Below the pieces are notes generated by a model. It saw only the letters and a program-made list of their open reading frames with translations. It was not told the origin of the DNA and did no database searches. From NCBI GenBank assembly GCA_029721515.1, contig CM056565.1:5768742-5832741 (forward strand): a stretch of DNA of 64,000 nt, given 5' to 3'. The stretch's first letter is position 1, and each line of letters starts with the position of its first letter. Made by a program: the position numbers and the translations under genes. Below, one piece after another: positions 42,501 through 56,800 of the stretch. The stretch is from Synanceia verrucosa. Taxonomy: Eukaryota; Chordata; Actinopteri; Perciformes; Synanceiidae.

Positions 42501-45500
42501 GTGGTAAACAGCGTTGAGTTAGAGGACACAGAACCAGGGTGACATAATCTTCCCTACTGTCTAGACATGTGACCACTGGGAAACAACAACTCTGTCTGCT
42601 GCCAAAGTAACACAAGCACACAGAGCCCTGCGAGACACTCCAGCCCTGGCTGTGGCAGTTCACACAGGAGACGAGGTGCTTGAGAAAACACTAAACTAAA
42701 ACTCTCAAGGCCCGCACAGTCACTTACACACACACTAAGAGCTCTATTACTTTGAAATGATTTCCCTCTGCCACAAATATACGTCAGATTAAACTTGTAA
42801 GGTAGAGAGAATTGGACAGAGAACGACAAGCGGGTTAAAAGAAGGGGAAAAAAAGGAGGGGAGTGATCCGATCCTCTACAGGTCTATCATAGCCACTCAC
42901 AGCTACATCTGGACCCAGCTAAAGATAATAGTGATATCACCCTGACAACAAGTGAGGTTACAGCTCTGTCCTGGTTTAAGCTGGATCACACACAGATGCA
43001 GACACGCCCCAGGGTCCCTCTAATGCACCTGCTGTCTCCATCTGAGCCAGAAACCTTTGAAAAAAATATCTCCAGTAATTATTCTCATTAACATCTTCAC
43101 ACAACCACTTGGAAAGTGCATCGTGGTTGTGATGCCGCATCTGTTGCTTCTTGTGAAAGAGCCACTTAGTGCATCACTGCAGTGTGATATGCATTTAACA
43201 GCCCCAATGATGCGTTCAAAGAATAACATATTTGCAAATAATATTTAAGTACGCGGCATATGACACTGTATAAAGCTGCCAGTGAAAACACCACTCTCAT
43301 GGTATGTAAAAGAGATGGAATTTTAAGACATGCTCACGTTGAGTCATTAGGTCATCATGCCCTTAGTAATATGAAAGTGCAGTTGTAATAAGGTTCATTA
43401 CCCAGAGCCATGGCCAATTAGTCAGTCTCATCCTGGATTAAAGCTGCAGTTAACCCACAAAGGCAAGGCCTCGTTTCGCCCCTTTTCCCTTCAAATTAGC
43501 TGAAAGGCTTTTTGAAAATCATGATATACTGTAGTTATGGTGGTTTAAAGATTGACCACCAGCTGAATGTAACTGAATACCATAACCAAATCTGTGGAAG
43601 ATGTGGAGACACAAGGGTCAACAGGGTGACCTGATCTCTTTATTGTAACTTGCAAAGTGTCAGCATAAATAACAGCGATGGTGACACTGTGTAGTGAAAT
43701 AAGACATGTAGCTCATAGTGCATGTAAACACATGAGAAAGAATCAGATTATTTGACCCCTCAAATTCAACAATTTAGCACAAAAGTATATTCCCTTACAT
43801 TTAGCAGTATAAGCTGGCAGCATTAGCTCCAGTGGAGTTGGGTGACTTTTTTCCAAGTAAATCAGCTGTTTGTTGGCTCCAGTACGATGCAAGAAAGACC
43901 ATGAATAAATAAAGTGTCAAATTCTGAGTGGAGAAATACACCGTCCTTCATGCTCTGTGCATGGCGGTGGATTCTGATGTTTTGAAAACATCTGATACAG
44001 ATGGTGTGCCGTAACAACGCCTGATTCATAATCAACCAGCACATTCTGCAGCACAGCAAAACAACTACCAGCAGTATTTTGATGATGTCTTGTCTAGTTC
44101 AATTAATGAAACTGGGAAACGTGTGCGGTGACCCCAACTCTGCTGCAAGTTAAAATGCATTTTGCCGTGACGTTCCCTTCTTCAATATTCCTTCAAATTA
44201 CACACCAAAACAACCCTGACAATGGAATCAATCTCACTCCGCTTTTATAATCATTTGTGATTCCATGTTAAATAATGAGCTTTGCAGAAAGAGAATGCAC
44301 TGGTAGTTTTTCAGGATTATGTATTCTGCAGCCCTCATTGTTTTAAGAACTCCTCAGCTGTATTACTAACCTATGCAGTGAATTTTAACTGTCTGAAATA
44401 ACTTAATTTCAAGGTACCCTGTGGTGAAGCTACAGTAAAGCTGGAAGTACAATGCAGCCACCTTGTAGTCTACATTGACGAGGTGAAAGGTCTAACACCA
44501 TCAGGGATTAGCTTTAAATGTGGCCATCTGTCTGAACCTCTGGATTAAAGAGAGCACCATAGCAATCACAGTCACTTAGAAAAGGCCAGAGTGAAAGGAA
44601 GAGAGAGGGACACCGGACGGATTAACTATGATGACTTCTTCAGACCTTTGCTTGGCCCCAGCCATAGCCTCTGGCCATAGAGGATGATGGAGGCACTGGA
44701 GGAATGCAGTGTCTGAGGAGAGTCAGGGAAGGTAAAGACACATGACTGCTTCAGTGAACAGTGAAATGTGTCCCCGCTGCTACCCTTGAATACCACCGCT
44801 GACACAATACGGCTTTCCTCAGTGCCGCGACACATAAAAAGACGACGATGCTTGCTCACTTTAGTAATGAGAGATAAACTCTTTGTTCTCTCAGAGCCTC
44901 CAGCTGGCATTAGAAGAAATGAGGCAGACATTCAGGAGCTGCAATTGATGAGAAAATATTATAATAAAGGTGCAATGAGTTTCCCGATGGTTCCTTTGTT
45001 TCTTCACACCACTTAAAGGATTGTAAGTGCTTTGTTCACTGTGCACATCATGTCATACTGGCTTCCGTAAATCATAGAGCTCATTCACTTGGAAATATTA
45101 CACCTTGTTCACAAGGATAGAAAGCTGTAATCTATCACTGTCAACTGAGTGATACCTATTCCTTTCAAGCTTTTTGTTTTGGATGAATTTTTTTTTTTTT
45201 CAACCGATGCAGTCAACATAAATAATATGGTTTGCCTTGAGGCTGACAGTTCAAGTGGGGGCACATGGTTGAAAGAAGAATATCGGCAGATAGCTACAAA
45301 CTGGAGAGTCTTTGTAAGGTCAGTGATGCAAAACAATTTGCTAAAAAGTATAACAACAAAATGTGGCAATGGGAAATGAACTATTAATAACATATAATAG
45401 TGCAGCAATTAAGGAAATGACCCATACCAATGAGAAACACTGGTATTTTCCTTTAAGAGCCATATTTATCTTGTGGACAGGATCTCTCCAGCAACATGAT

Positions 45501-48500
45501 ATATCCAGAGTGCCAGGTCACATGGTCCCAGTCTCACTGGAGTTCCTGCTGCTAGAAAGACTGATGAAGTCTAGGGAAGACCAGGGGGTAGGGGGTCGAG
45601 TGATGGGGCGGAGCTACTTGAGAAAGGTGTCCTGTATAGCAGCATTAGTCTACATTCATGCTACGTGCTACTTATGCAGCTTTGTCTGGCTGCGTTTTAG
45701 TGTCTTCCATCAATAAAGCCGTCGTGTGCCAGCTCCTCCACTGCCTTTGACGTGGACTGGCTTGCATGCCGATTGTTGACGAGTGTCGTTTGTGTGGCCG
45801 TCTCCCTGTGTGTTTGTGTTGTGCTGGGAGCACGGAGGGGATAAATTTAGCGCTTTAGCCCCAGACTGGAGGCAGTGGCCCTTTATCCTGTGCTGTCCTA
45901 CTTAACAGAGTGCTGCTCTCTGCTTCCGCCTGCCACAGAGCGCCAGGACTCACACATTCACCTCCAACATCGCGCCAAAACAAAGCAAGAGGAATGTGCT
46001 CGGTCACGCAGTCACGCAGGAAAATGCAGACAGTGGCATGTTTTTGTGAGGGCATGTTTGTTATTGTGTAACTACTGTTTGCATTAATTTATGAGCATAC
46101 ATTGTTACATGAGCTGCTGCACACTGGCCTCATTTCAGAGCAGCTTTGGCTCGTTAGTGATGTCGTCAGTGAAAGCACAACTGGCCACACGTATTTATAT
46201 ACAGTGGAGTAGGGATATAACACTCCTGATCTACACATTCCAGGTCTTTAAACACAGAGTGCATATCAACCAGATGAAGAGAAACAATATCCCGTCCGTC
46301 CTGATCAGACGATACATCAAAGCAGGCTGGATTTGACGTTGCTCTGAATTTTGGCGAAGCAGCCAATTAGGAGCATGTCAACGAGTTAGTCTGCCTTAAG
46401 CTGACCAATAGAGCACAAGCATCCAGCTTCACCTTGGAAACACACGATCCCATGGTGCATTTCCCTGCTGCCATGACAACCAAGAGGAGCTCTCCCTCAC
46501 TCGTTCCCTCACCCCCTCCCTCCCCCCTCCTTCCCTTGTGCTCTCTGTGTTTCCTGGAGCCAGTCTACCTAGCAGCACAAGGTTCACACAGAAACAACCA
46601 TGCTGCACGACTTGGAGCCGCCTGCACTCCAGACAAAGAGAATTACTGTCAGCTGCATCAACATGCACTGCTGCCATGTGCAGTTCATCTTAAAAATACA
46701 ACAAAGGATTCAAGCGATCAATGCACAGTGATTTATTTTTTGACCTTCTTTGAAAACAACTACATTTCAGCTTTAATACCTGGATATATTTTGTTTCTTT
46801 GTAGTCCCAGAAATAGGAAAATAAATATTGCCAGTTATAGATAACTTGGTGGTGATGTAAGCATTTCAACACAGGCTGAGGTCTGGGGTTGAGGTTATGA
46901 ACACTGTCAGATGGCCACAGCCTCCACCAACTGGAGGCTTTGGATGCTGCAGAGGAGCTATGTGATATTTCATATTTCCAGCTTTCTGTCTGAAGGCTCA
47001 GACAAATGACTGGCAGTGATGAGTTTATAATAATGGTTTATTTATGATGGACTGCAGACAGAAAACAAATAACTGATTAATGTGTCAACAAATTAATCTT
47101 ATATCTATAACATAGGGCTGTGACCGTATGGATTTTTTATTACTATGGTGATAAAGCATCCAATCAATGCGGAATGGCGGTTTACCGCGGCATCACCCTC
47201 CATGATCACCGATCACGGCAACTCTGCCACACCGCCGCAATCCCCCTAGCCTCCTGATCACTGCAACCCCGCCGATCACTCCTTGTCCTCTGGCATAAAA
47301 TGTGCGACACTGTTCGGCTTTATAACATGATTTGCAGCTTATTGTTGAATAAAATCAATTCAACAGAGCAGCGTAAACAACTATGGACAGTACTACATAA
47401 GAGTGGTGTGTCTGGTAAGTACTTACTATTTAAATTGAACACCTGTTTATGCAGAGTTAATGGACTGACCCGCTGCCGAGCTGCAGTGTGAAAAGTTTTG
47501 TTTCCCCGTCAGCTTTAAAAACAGGATGTTACTAAATATTACTGTTTGTATTTCATACCAAACACAATATACGGTCAACAGCAAATTTGTAGGGATATTT
47601 GTTTTTTCTTTAAACATTTAATTTATTGCGGTGATGACGGTAATGAGCTCAACACCACGGTAGGCATCATATGACCGCAGTATTGAGGTTATCATCCCAG
47701 CCCCATAACATCACAAAACTGGTATTACTGCCTATTGTTATTATGTGGAGCCAAAAGTAGCATCATCACGCAACAGCCACAAAATTTTTAATTTTATAAT
47801 AATGTTACAGATAAACAAAGTAATTAATTAATCAAGGCTCTCTCCTCAACCAACCTATACGTCAGATGTTGGTGTTCCCACAAGAACGTAAACAAACATC
47901 CCAGCCCAAATCTACACTTTGGGAATTATGACAAAGACTATCAGAGAGCTAATATCACTCATCCTGCTGACAGAAATACTCCTTTGTAAACTCTTTTGCA
48001 TTACAATTGGATGTTCTGAAGAATGTAACTGTATTACACAAATGAAATTTAGTGGTCACAAAATTGCTTATTTTCTCTTGCTGCGAACCCATTTGTGGTT
48101 TAGAAGAGGAGGCAACACTAACCAGTGCCTGACCTACTTCTGAATGAAAGGTGAACAAGGTCCTTTGAAGAGAAAGATGAGGTGATGGCAAATACTCATC
48201 AACTTAATGCAGGTTTCTGTATTTATGGATGGGTGTGAAAACTGCATTTAACTTCATTGTTTTCACTGGACAATAAGAGAGGGAATTCCCTGGAAATGTC
48301 CAATCCCTTTTCCTACAGAGTCAGGAAGTCACTGAGAATGATGTGAGTGCTCACAGAATAAGACATCATCATGCCAGCAGTCTCCCTATGGAGTGAACCC
48401 GTACTGGTAGGATGAACTTCATGTTCATGCATCTTGACAGGATGCACAAAAAGGTAGAGGAGCTCTGGACCACTCTGACTGTTCACTGTGTCACACAAAC

Positions 48501-48633
48501 AAAAACCAGCATGACATGAGCAAGAGATTGATTCATCACAAATTCCACAGACTGACATCAACAAGAGCTCAGGAAATGTTTTGCTGTCAGACCAGCTGAT
48601 CTGGGTGCTATCACTATATATACATATATATAT

Positions 48634-48700
<67 letters not shown>

Positions 48701-51700
48701 TACATGTGTGTGTGTGTACAGTATATGTATAAACGAGGGGAAAAAAAAACACACAAACAGGGTCTTGTAAATTTCCATCACAGTTTGATGGTGCTTTGTT
48801 TGTCAAAATCCCAGCGTGGCTGGAGCACAGCAGAACACACCAAAGGGAGAGGAAAAACATCCTTGACGACAACTAAGATGCAGGGTGGTTGCACCACTAT
48901 TTATAACCTGCCCAGTCTGCTCTGTGACAGCAGAGGGGGATGGAGGGAAGGAGAGAGAGGGTAGAGAGAGAAGAGAGAGTAAAGAGAGTAGAGAGGGAGA
49001 GAGAGAGAGAGTTGAGAGAGTAAGGAGAGCACAGAGTGAGTAAAGAGAGTAGAGTGAGAGTAGAGAGTAGTGAGAGAGAGAGAGAGACAGACAGAGGGTG
49101 GCCTGTGAATTCCAGAGCAGAGGAAAAGACCATTGTTTTTTTTTTTTTTTCTTTCCCTTGATGGGGGCCCTCTGTGATCAGTGTATGGAGTAAAGAGGCA
49201 ATAGAGCTAAAAACAAGCCATGAATATCGCTTCAAAGAGAAGGGGCTTGTTCTTCAATGTTACTTTGTCCAACCTTTTGTCTATTATTCTGCCAGTTAAG
49301 TGGGAATCCATCACACTTGTCCTGACAGGTGAGAGTCATTGTCTGCTGATGCAAGGCCCTGAATGAGTCTGCATTAAAGCTGGCAACTCTGATCTGCCAC
49401 TTCACTGACGATAAAGACGGGCTGACAGCAGATATCAGGCTTCTGGCCATTTCTGTCCTGGACAGAGCAACAAGCCCACAGCACACACAAGATTATGTTG
49501 CTGCATGGCCCCGTGGTCACCTGACTGGGGAATCTGGCATCACCACCGAAACAACTCTAGAAACAGTAACACAACCAAACATGCACACACAAGCTAGCAT
49601 GGAAGCTACCAAATGCATTTAAAACTGCCTCTTACAATTCTGGAGCTTTATTCCCTACAATTTAGAGGCTCTCGTCTGCTACTTTATCTAACACTGCCGT
49701 GTGTTACACACATGGAAGCACAGAATCTGTCACACCTATCCATCCATCCATTATCTACCGCTTATCCTAATAAGGTCGCGGGGGGGGGCTGGAGCCTATC
49801 TCAGCTGTCTTAGGGTGAAAGACAGGGTACACCCTGGACAAGTCTCCAGTTCATTGCAGGACACATAGAGATAGGGTTAGGGTCAGACAGACACTCACAC
49901 CTATGAACAATTTAAATTAGGCAATTAACCTAATCCCCATGCATGTTTTTGGATGGTGGGAGGAAGCCAGAGTACCTGGAGAGAACCCACGCAGACATGA
50001 GGAGAACATGCAAACTCCACACAGAAAAGTCCCGGGTCGGGAATTGAACCCGGTACCTTCTTGCTGTGAGGCGACAGTGCTAACAACTACACCACCCGCC
50101 CGTGTTACACACATGGAAGCACAGTATCTGTCACACCTAACATAACTTTAATTTTTCAAAACTCCAATTTAAAAACTCAATTTGAGCGACCAAATAATAG
50201 GCGTCTGTTAAATGTGGAGACAGGGTGATGTAGGAAGAGGGTGCAGGCTAAAAACTGCCACGGTCATTTTCTCTTCAACAGCTGCGTCTCCATCTCTTAT
50301 CAATAAACGCAGACACCAAGGACAAGAAATCCAGCTCAGCAGATAGCACAGAGGAGGTGGAGGATGTCTCTGTTGTACACAAACACACTCAGAGCAGGAG
50401 GATGGATAGGAGACAGACAGTGCTGGCACAACACAAACTCATTTTTTAAAACTCTCATATCATAACTGTAATGTGGTATACCATGCAAGGAAGTCCTGAG
50501 CTCATCCACAAAACCGGGCCTTGGGCCAATCCACATATTTTTTGATACATGAAGAATGCTACAGAAAGCCTGATCTGTTCTCGATCCTTTGTTTGTTTGC
50601 CTTTGGTACAGCAGCTGTCAGAAGTGTCCAATCGCAACCAACTTACTGTGACCTGCAAGTGAACTATGGGGCACACAATCTAAATACACAGCAGCCAGCG
50701 GTTTCAACTCAACTAATAACAAGTTCATTCTGCATATATTTTCGCAACATTTTGCAGGAAAGCAATACATCTCAACACAGATTGGTTGTAAACTGCTTCT
50801 GAACTTCAAGGTTTTGTTTATGCTGGAGCTGTTAAATGAATCTGCTTATTTTAATGTAGCTTACTCTGGATTGAGCATGCACTGTGCAGCTTAACGCTAC
50901 AGAAAGAACATAAATGTGATAAAATAGTGACCACATGAGCAGAAAATCCCTGGTACAATATAAGCCATTTCATACCTGCCTGAGCATCATTATGAACACA
51001 TATTTGTATCAAGTGTTGTCAGTGGGAACAGAGCCTTTAACCCTGATAGTGTGGATTAAACAGCCTACACTCAGAGCTCCTCATAAAAACTGTGACCTTG
51101 ACCACATCAGTACAACAACAGACATAACGTTCCTGAAAAGCGAAACGGTAAAACAAAGAGCAGAACAAGTGGTGCCAACGTACCTCTTGTTGATGGGCTT
51201 CTCATCCTTTTCGTAGGGTTTGACGAACCACTTGCCTATGCGAACGAAGCTGCGATTCATGAGGCAGCGCTCCAGCAAGTTGTGGATGGCTTTGAACAGC
51301 AGCGTGCGACACTCGTAGGAAAGCCCGTTCTCCCACAACCCATCATCCTCAGCTGGGGAAAAAAAAAAAAGAAGAAAAAAGCAAAATGTGAGAGGAGTGG
51401 AAAGCTTTAAAGAGATTTGGTGCCATTTTAACAAACCAGTGAGAAGTCTCCAGGGTAAACAATGTCAATATCGACAGCACAAAAACTGAACATACGATTA
51501 CAGTGAAAGCAGCAGCATTTAACAGCCTTATCTATCAGATGGTAGTCACTAACACTCATCTGTGTTTACAAGATGAAGTATGGGATCATATTGTCACATT
51601 ACGCAGTTTCACCAATGCCACGCTTTGAATTTAAACACATTTTATTTCACCACCAGCTTTGCCTTGATCAAGTTAAAAAGTAAATAATACCTATATACAT

Positions 51701-53788
51701 TTTTATACACTGCGCGAACAACATCATCTCTCAGCACATTTTCACAAAGACAACCTCACTCACTCAACATACTCATACTTGAAATTCCAGTCTGACAAAC
51801 TCTCTAAGTGACAGATGTAGCTGTGAGTGATCATGTTGTGCAGTCACTTCACAAACTGGTGTGACACGGACCTGCTGGTTAACACCGGACACCTTGATGC
51901 ACAAAGTGTACATTTCCTGGAATGCAAAGCAGCAAGTTATATCTGGGATTCATATCATAGAACCTGTAAACTGGAGTTTTCTCACTGGTTAAGCAGACAC
52001 CTGCTGCTGTCTGCTTTCAGGTTGAGGTTTCTGGTGCTTTCTGTCCCTTTGCAGCAGGTTTTAGGAGTGGACCACAAAGTCACAGTTCAGTACAACACCG
52101 GTTTTGTTTTCTGAACGGTGGGGAAAACCGCAATTTCATCAGCTTTTAATTTTGCTGTAAAAATCAATGTTCTCAGACATTGACATATGCTCAAAAAGTA
52201 ATGTGTGAAGTCTGATCGTCTCTGACGAAATGATCTACAACTCAATCAGTCTTTTCCACTTAGCTCCACAAAACCTAAAATGCCAAACTCCACATACCAC
52301 TAGGTGATGCCAAATTGACTACATCTGTTTCTTTTATGCAGTCTATGTTGGAAGCAAGGCTGCAGCTATCGAATATTTTAGTAATCGAGTATTCTAACGA
52401 ATATTCCAGCGATTAATCGAGTATTCGGACAAAACATACTTTTGCTGAGTTAAAGAGTAATTATAAATATATAAAAGAAAATAATCTTAAAACTGAACAA
52501 CCCACTGTTTGTTTTTAGAGGCAAAGCGAGCGGGACTGGGGTCAGACAGACAGTGTTAGCTCAAACTTCAGTTCACGCATATGAAAATGAACTAGTTCAC
52601 GTTCATAGTTCACTTTAAAATAAATAAATAGATAAATTCACAGTCTTAAAAATGAACTAGTTCACGTTAATTTGTTTGTTGTTTTTTTTAGACAAATCCG
52701 CAACACTTTTTTATTTTATTTTGATAGGGACACCGGGCTGGCTCCGAGGCACTGGACTGTCTCCGTGGCGTAGCTTCATAAAACTCCACCAAGTGCTCTG
52801 CAACACCGGCTTCAGCATCAGCCGTACTGGACAGTCACAGTGACCATCATAGTGTTTGCCATAAACAGTGTCGTAAAACATGAGAACAACTTTCTATCGC
52901 GAGCGTTTTCAAATGAACGTGAACGGTTTGTGCCGTTCATGAACACCGTTCCAGTTCACATTAATCATTTGAAAACTGAGCCGTTCAGTTCACCGTTCAC
53001 AAAAAATATGAGCGTGTGAACACCGTTCAATGAACGCGTTCATGCACAACACTGTCCAGCTCATGAGTTCAACTGTGATGTCTCCTGTCTCCCTCTATGC
53101 TAGCAGTTAGCCACACAGCTCGCTACTATCACTACTAAACTGTTATTCCAGGCAGAGGAACTTGCCGCGAGCATTTTTTGTACTTGAGTTATTTGAGTTA
53201 CCTGAGTAATCGTTTCAGCCCTAGTTGGAAGTACAATGTGGCTCACAGCATACAATGCATAAATACCATGTTTCATACAAAAGCATGGTAACAGGTCAAA
53301 CAATGTGTCAGCGAGTTGCTGGTTTAACACCATGGGGAGGAGGACATGTGTTTCAGTCTTCCTTCAGTAACAAATACACTAGGGGGTGGATAGAAATGTG
53401 TTGATGCACTACAATGTTTTATTACCCAATTCAATATCAATCCAGAGGATATGCTGAATCGATTCAAGCATCTGACCAGTGGAGGTGTCAAGAGCAACAT
53501 CAGCGTGATTCTCGTTGACGGAAGGCACACTCAACCAAATCGCAACAAAATGGCAATCAAAGCGAGTAGCACCAGCGTAAAGCTGGAGACTTCACACTTA
53601 AAATCAAACGTGGACTCATTTTGGATTTGCATGTACATCTGGAACACAAAAAATGTGAAAAAAAATAGCTTTATTTTCAGTTTCTATTTTCATTCTTCAA
53701 AAATGTGAGGTGACTTGAAACACATAGGCCTATGTTTGAATGGACCTGAATATAATAGAGTATTGGTTTAAAATATATCAATATATAA

Positions 53789-53848
<60 letters not shown>

Positions 53849-56800
53849 TTTTTTTAAATATTTATTAATTTTTTAAATTATTTTTTAAATTTTGAATCGA
53901 GAATTGATATTGAATTAATTGCAACCCAAAGAATCAAAATCAGTTCTTATCAGGTTACCCGAGAGGTTACCTGGCCCTAAAATACACTCAAGCTATGCTG
54001 TTGTAAATTAGAGAATTAAAGATGAATCTCAGGCTGTCAAACAACGCAAAAGAGAAACCAACTCAGACCAGTTTGACCATCACTCTGGTAGGACTTGCAC
54101 TCCTGAGTTTCTGTTCTACACCTGCAAAGAGTTAGAGTGTAACTAGGCTGTTTTAGACTCACAGGATTATAATAATTTGGTTCAAATGACGCACTGAACC
54201 GAAACGAGTCACACACCGAACTGAGTGTCCTGTACCAAGCTGTTGGGTGAATAAATGTACCATAACATCCATATCAAGGTTGCTTTCTGAATCACATTCT
54301 GCACTGGCCTGAATGCTGCTCTAATCTCATTAACAGCCACTGCTCACATCATACAGCACTTAAGCTCCTTTCAGTCAAGTCTCCAGCAAACATCTCCTCA
54401 AGTGAGCCATCTCTGCTGGAGCACAGACTAAATAAATACAGTGTGTGAGTGTGACCCACCCCTTTGTGTCAGCTTGGTATCCAACAGGAAATGGATTCAA
54501 TTATTGAATGAATCCTTGGCTCAATGTTGTATTGCAAAGATATTTTATATTTAGGTGCTTCCCGGGTTATCAAAATATTGGAAATTACGTTGATTTAGTT
54601 ACTTAAACAAGACAGACACCATGCTGAGACCAAAATAAGCATGGATAAAATTATAAGCATCTGCTGAAATAATGCAGGAGTGGGAAAAGGTATCCATAAG
54701 CACCTTCAAGTCCACTTTCAAATGTCACAGCTCCAATAGACACACTACCATCTAGGCTCTAAAACATTACATCCAACCAAGGGGGGGGGGACAACCTCAG
54801 GCTAGCTGCCAAGTAAAGAGGGCTACGTGCCCGATAACTTGGAGAGCAACAAACTAATTCATCAGGTGCACACACACATCTTGAGGGATAAAATCAGGAA
54901 CACAGAAAAACAGGGCAGAGGCAGGAAAAAGGAAGGAAAATAGCAATTTCCTATTAAAAATGAACAGCAACTGCAGAATAAAAATGAATCAACAACAGTA
55001 TAAAGCAACTTTGACTTTCTCTGCTTTGAGTGATATGGCAGCTGCTCTTGGCCATCCTGAGAGGCAGGGCAGGCAAGAGGGTAAAAGGTCAACGAGAGAA
55101 GAAAGCAGGACTACTGAGGCACTGACGGTAGATTATGAGGAAGGAACATAAGAAATAATAGTCAGGATTTAGGCCAAATCACTGGCTGAAGAGACGGATC
55201 AGTGTGACTGAAAGCAGCAGGGCTAAAATCTATGGCAAGAGAGAGACACCAACGCAGCTTATTTTGCAGTTAAACCTTCAGTCCTACTTCATCTGTGGAT
55301 GATGGCTCTTCTATAAAAGTGGCAGCAGTCTCCTACACCTACTTTTACATCAACTGCCACAGAGATCCCATCTGCTTTCCTCTGCCAAGACCACATCTGC
55401 CCCGTGCTGCCGCCTCCTCCTCCTCCACCTCGTCACTTGTTCCTCCTCAGTCTCTCCCTTGAGCACCGCTGAGCAGCACTAAAAACAGGCGTCTGGTTTA
55501 CATCAACTGTTCCTAACAACCTCACGTTCATCACCAAGCGCCTGCTGCAACACTCCCCTCTTCAGACAGACAGACAGACAGAAGAGATGCAGTCCAAGTC
55601 TGATGTAAACAGTGACACACACTCACTATAAATGACAATGAACTTGTTAAAAAACAAAAATCACACATGTGGGTCAGGTTTAATTCCAGGATTGACTGGA
55701 CTTGGCTTTACCATGTTTAACGGAGGAATTCCAATGACCAATGTATTTGGACTGGAAAATTTGACTCTTCGCTCCTGCAAACAATATGCAGATCAATAAT
55801 CCACTGTTGTGACCCCTAATGTAAGCAGCTGAAAAACAGGCAACATGTCCATAACACTGTGTCTTAAAGCTATAGTCTGTCATTATGTTCAAAAGCACTT
55901 TTTGTTCTACTGGGTGAAATGGTCCTTCCACCCGGAGAGCAGTCAATACATTATGTGTTCAGAAAAAGGAAGGAAAAGAATCAGAACTCTGTGGCAGCTA
56001 CAGGACTGTAAAACTTTAACCAATCCCTGCCATTCGATCTGAATAGAAAGAACCAATCAGATGTCTTCATATCTCATCCTGCCCATGCCCCCTTCTGTCT
56101 CACATCACATTTCACTGTTGCTGGAAATATTCAGCACACTCCTCTGCAGAAATACAGAGTTAGCAGGAGAGGGGGCGTGGCTTTGGACGGAACACTGACA
56201 GGAGGTGGAGGAGGGGGTGGAGCTTAGAGGAGGTGCCACTTTTCAAATCTTGCTAGCTCTCCAAGATTACCAACTACAGCTTTAAATAGCCAAGAGTGAT
56301 GCAACAGTGCCTTTTTGACTTTAACTTTTGTCACATGATGTCTTTCGCTTTGAAATCCTGCCTGCATGAGATTCAGGACAAAACTGACCATATTCTCACT
56401 TAAACTAAAAATCATACTAAGAAGCGAAAAGTATTGCTGTAACCAACAATTGTTTTCATAACTGATTAATCTTCAGATTGTTTTCTTGATTCATCGTTGT
56501 CTCACTAATGGCCATCACAACTTGTCGGTAATATCTTACCAACAGTCATACAGTATATGACAGAGACATATTTCATAGCCTTTTCATCCTTCATTGGAAT
56601 CAGCAAACATTTGGTTGTAAAATATTTTTGCATTAGACATTTGGTGTTGCAATTGCTTTATAGTTGCAGAATAAATTGCTTTTGCACGGCTACCTTCCGT
56701 TGAAATTCTCACCTTGTGCACGTCACGGTTTTAAGTGTACTAGATGGTTATAATGGTTATATAATATAACACTCTAGGTACCTGATATTACATTACATTA

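Larger units (their letters stand above)
49739..50101 (-). mobile_element. tRNA-derived SINE
   Basis: Read on the minus strand, the head (50101 downward) has an RNA polymerase III A box TGGTGTAGTTG and B box GGTTCAATTCC with tRNA-like spacing. A body follows with the phrase common to fish repeats (tgcatgttctcc, gtgggttctctccagg, cagggtgtaccctgtc) and a ggatggatgg tail. It is flanked by 38-bp direct repeats with one mismatch (49701-49738 and 50102-50139). The tail resembles LINE-borrowed 3' ends; the exact family is not named here. Confidence 0.87.
32443..51183 (-). other. med13 intron 3 (18.7 kb)
   Basis: The largest intron. Elements recognised: (GA)n at 33504, TTAA MITE 34452-35012, hAT remnant 36882-39293 interrupted by L1 at 37197-38687, hAT-like MITE 47115-47704, TA/CA array at 48614, GA-rich array at 48930, SINE at 49739. 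The intervals 35013-36881, 39294-47114 and 50140-51183 contain no element or gene I can support. Being long and early in the gene, it is a plausible place for enhancers, but nothing in the sequence shows one. Confidence 0.82.

Noticed and set aside
48313..48964. Tyr/Ile/His-repeat frames on both strands
   Set aside because: They are produced by the TA/CA microsatellite and have no protein family similarity.
48897..49235. Ser/Leu-rich minus-strand frame of 112 residues
   Set aside because: It is the complement of the GA-rich simple array.
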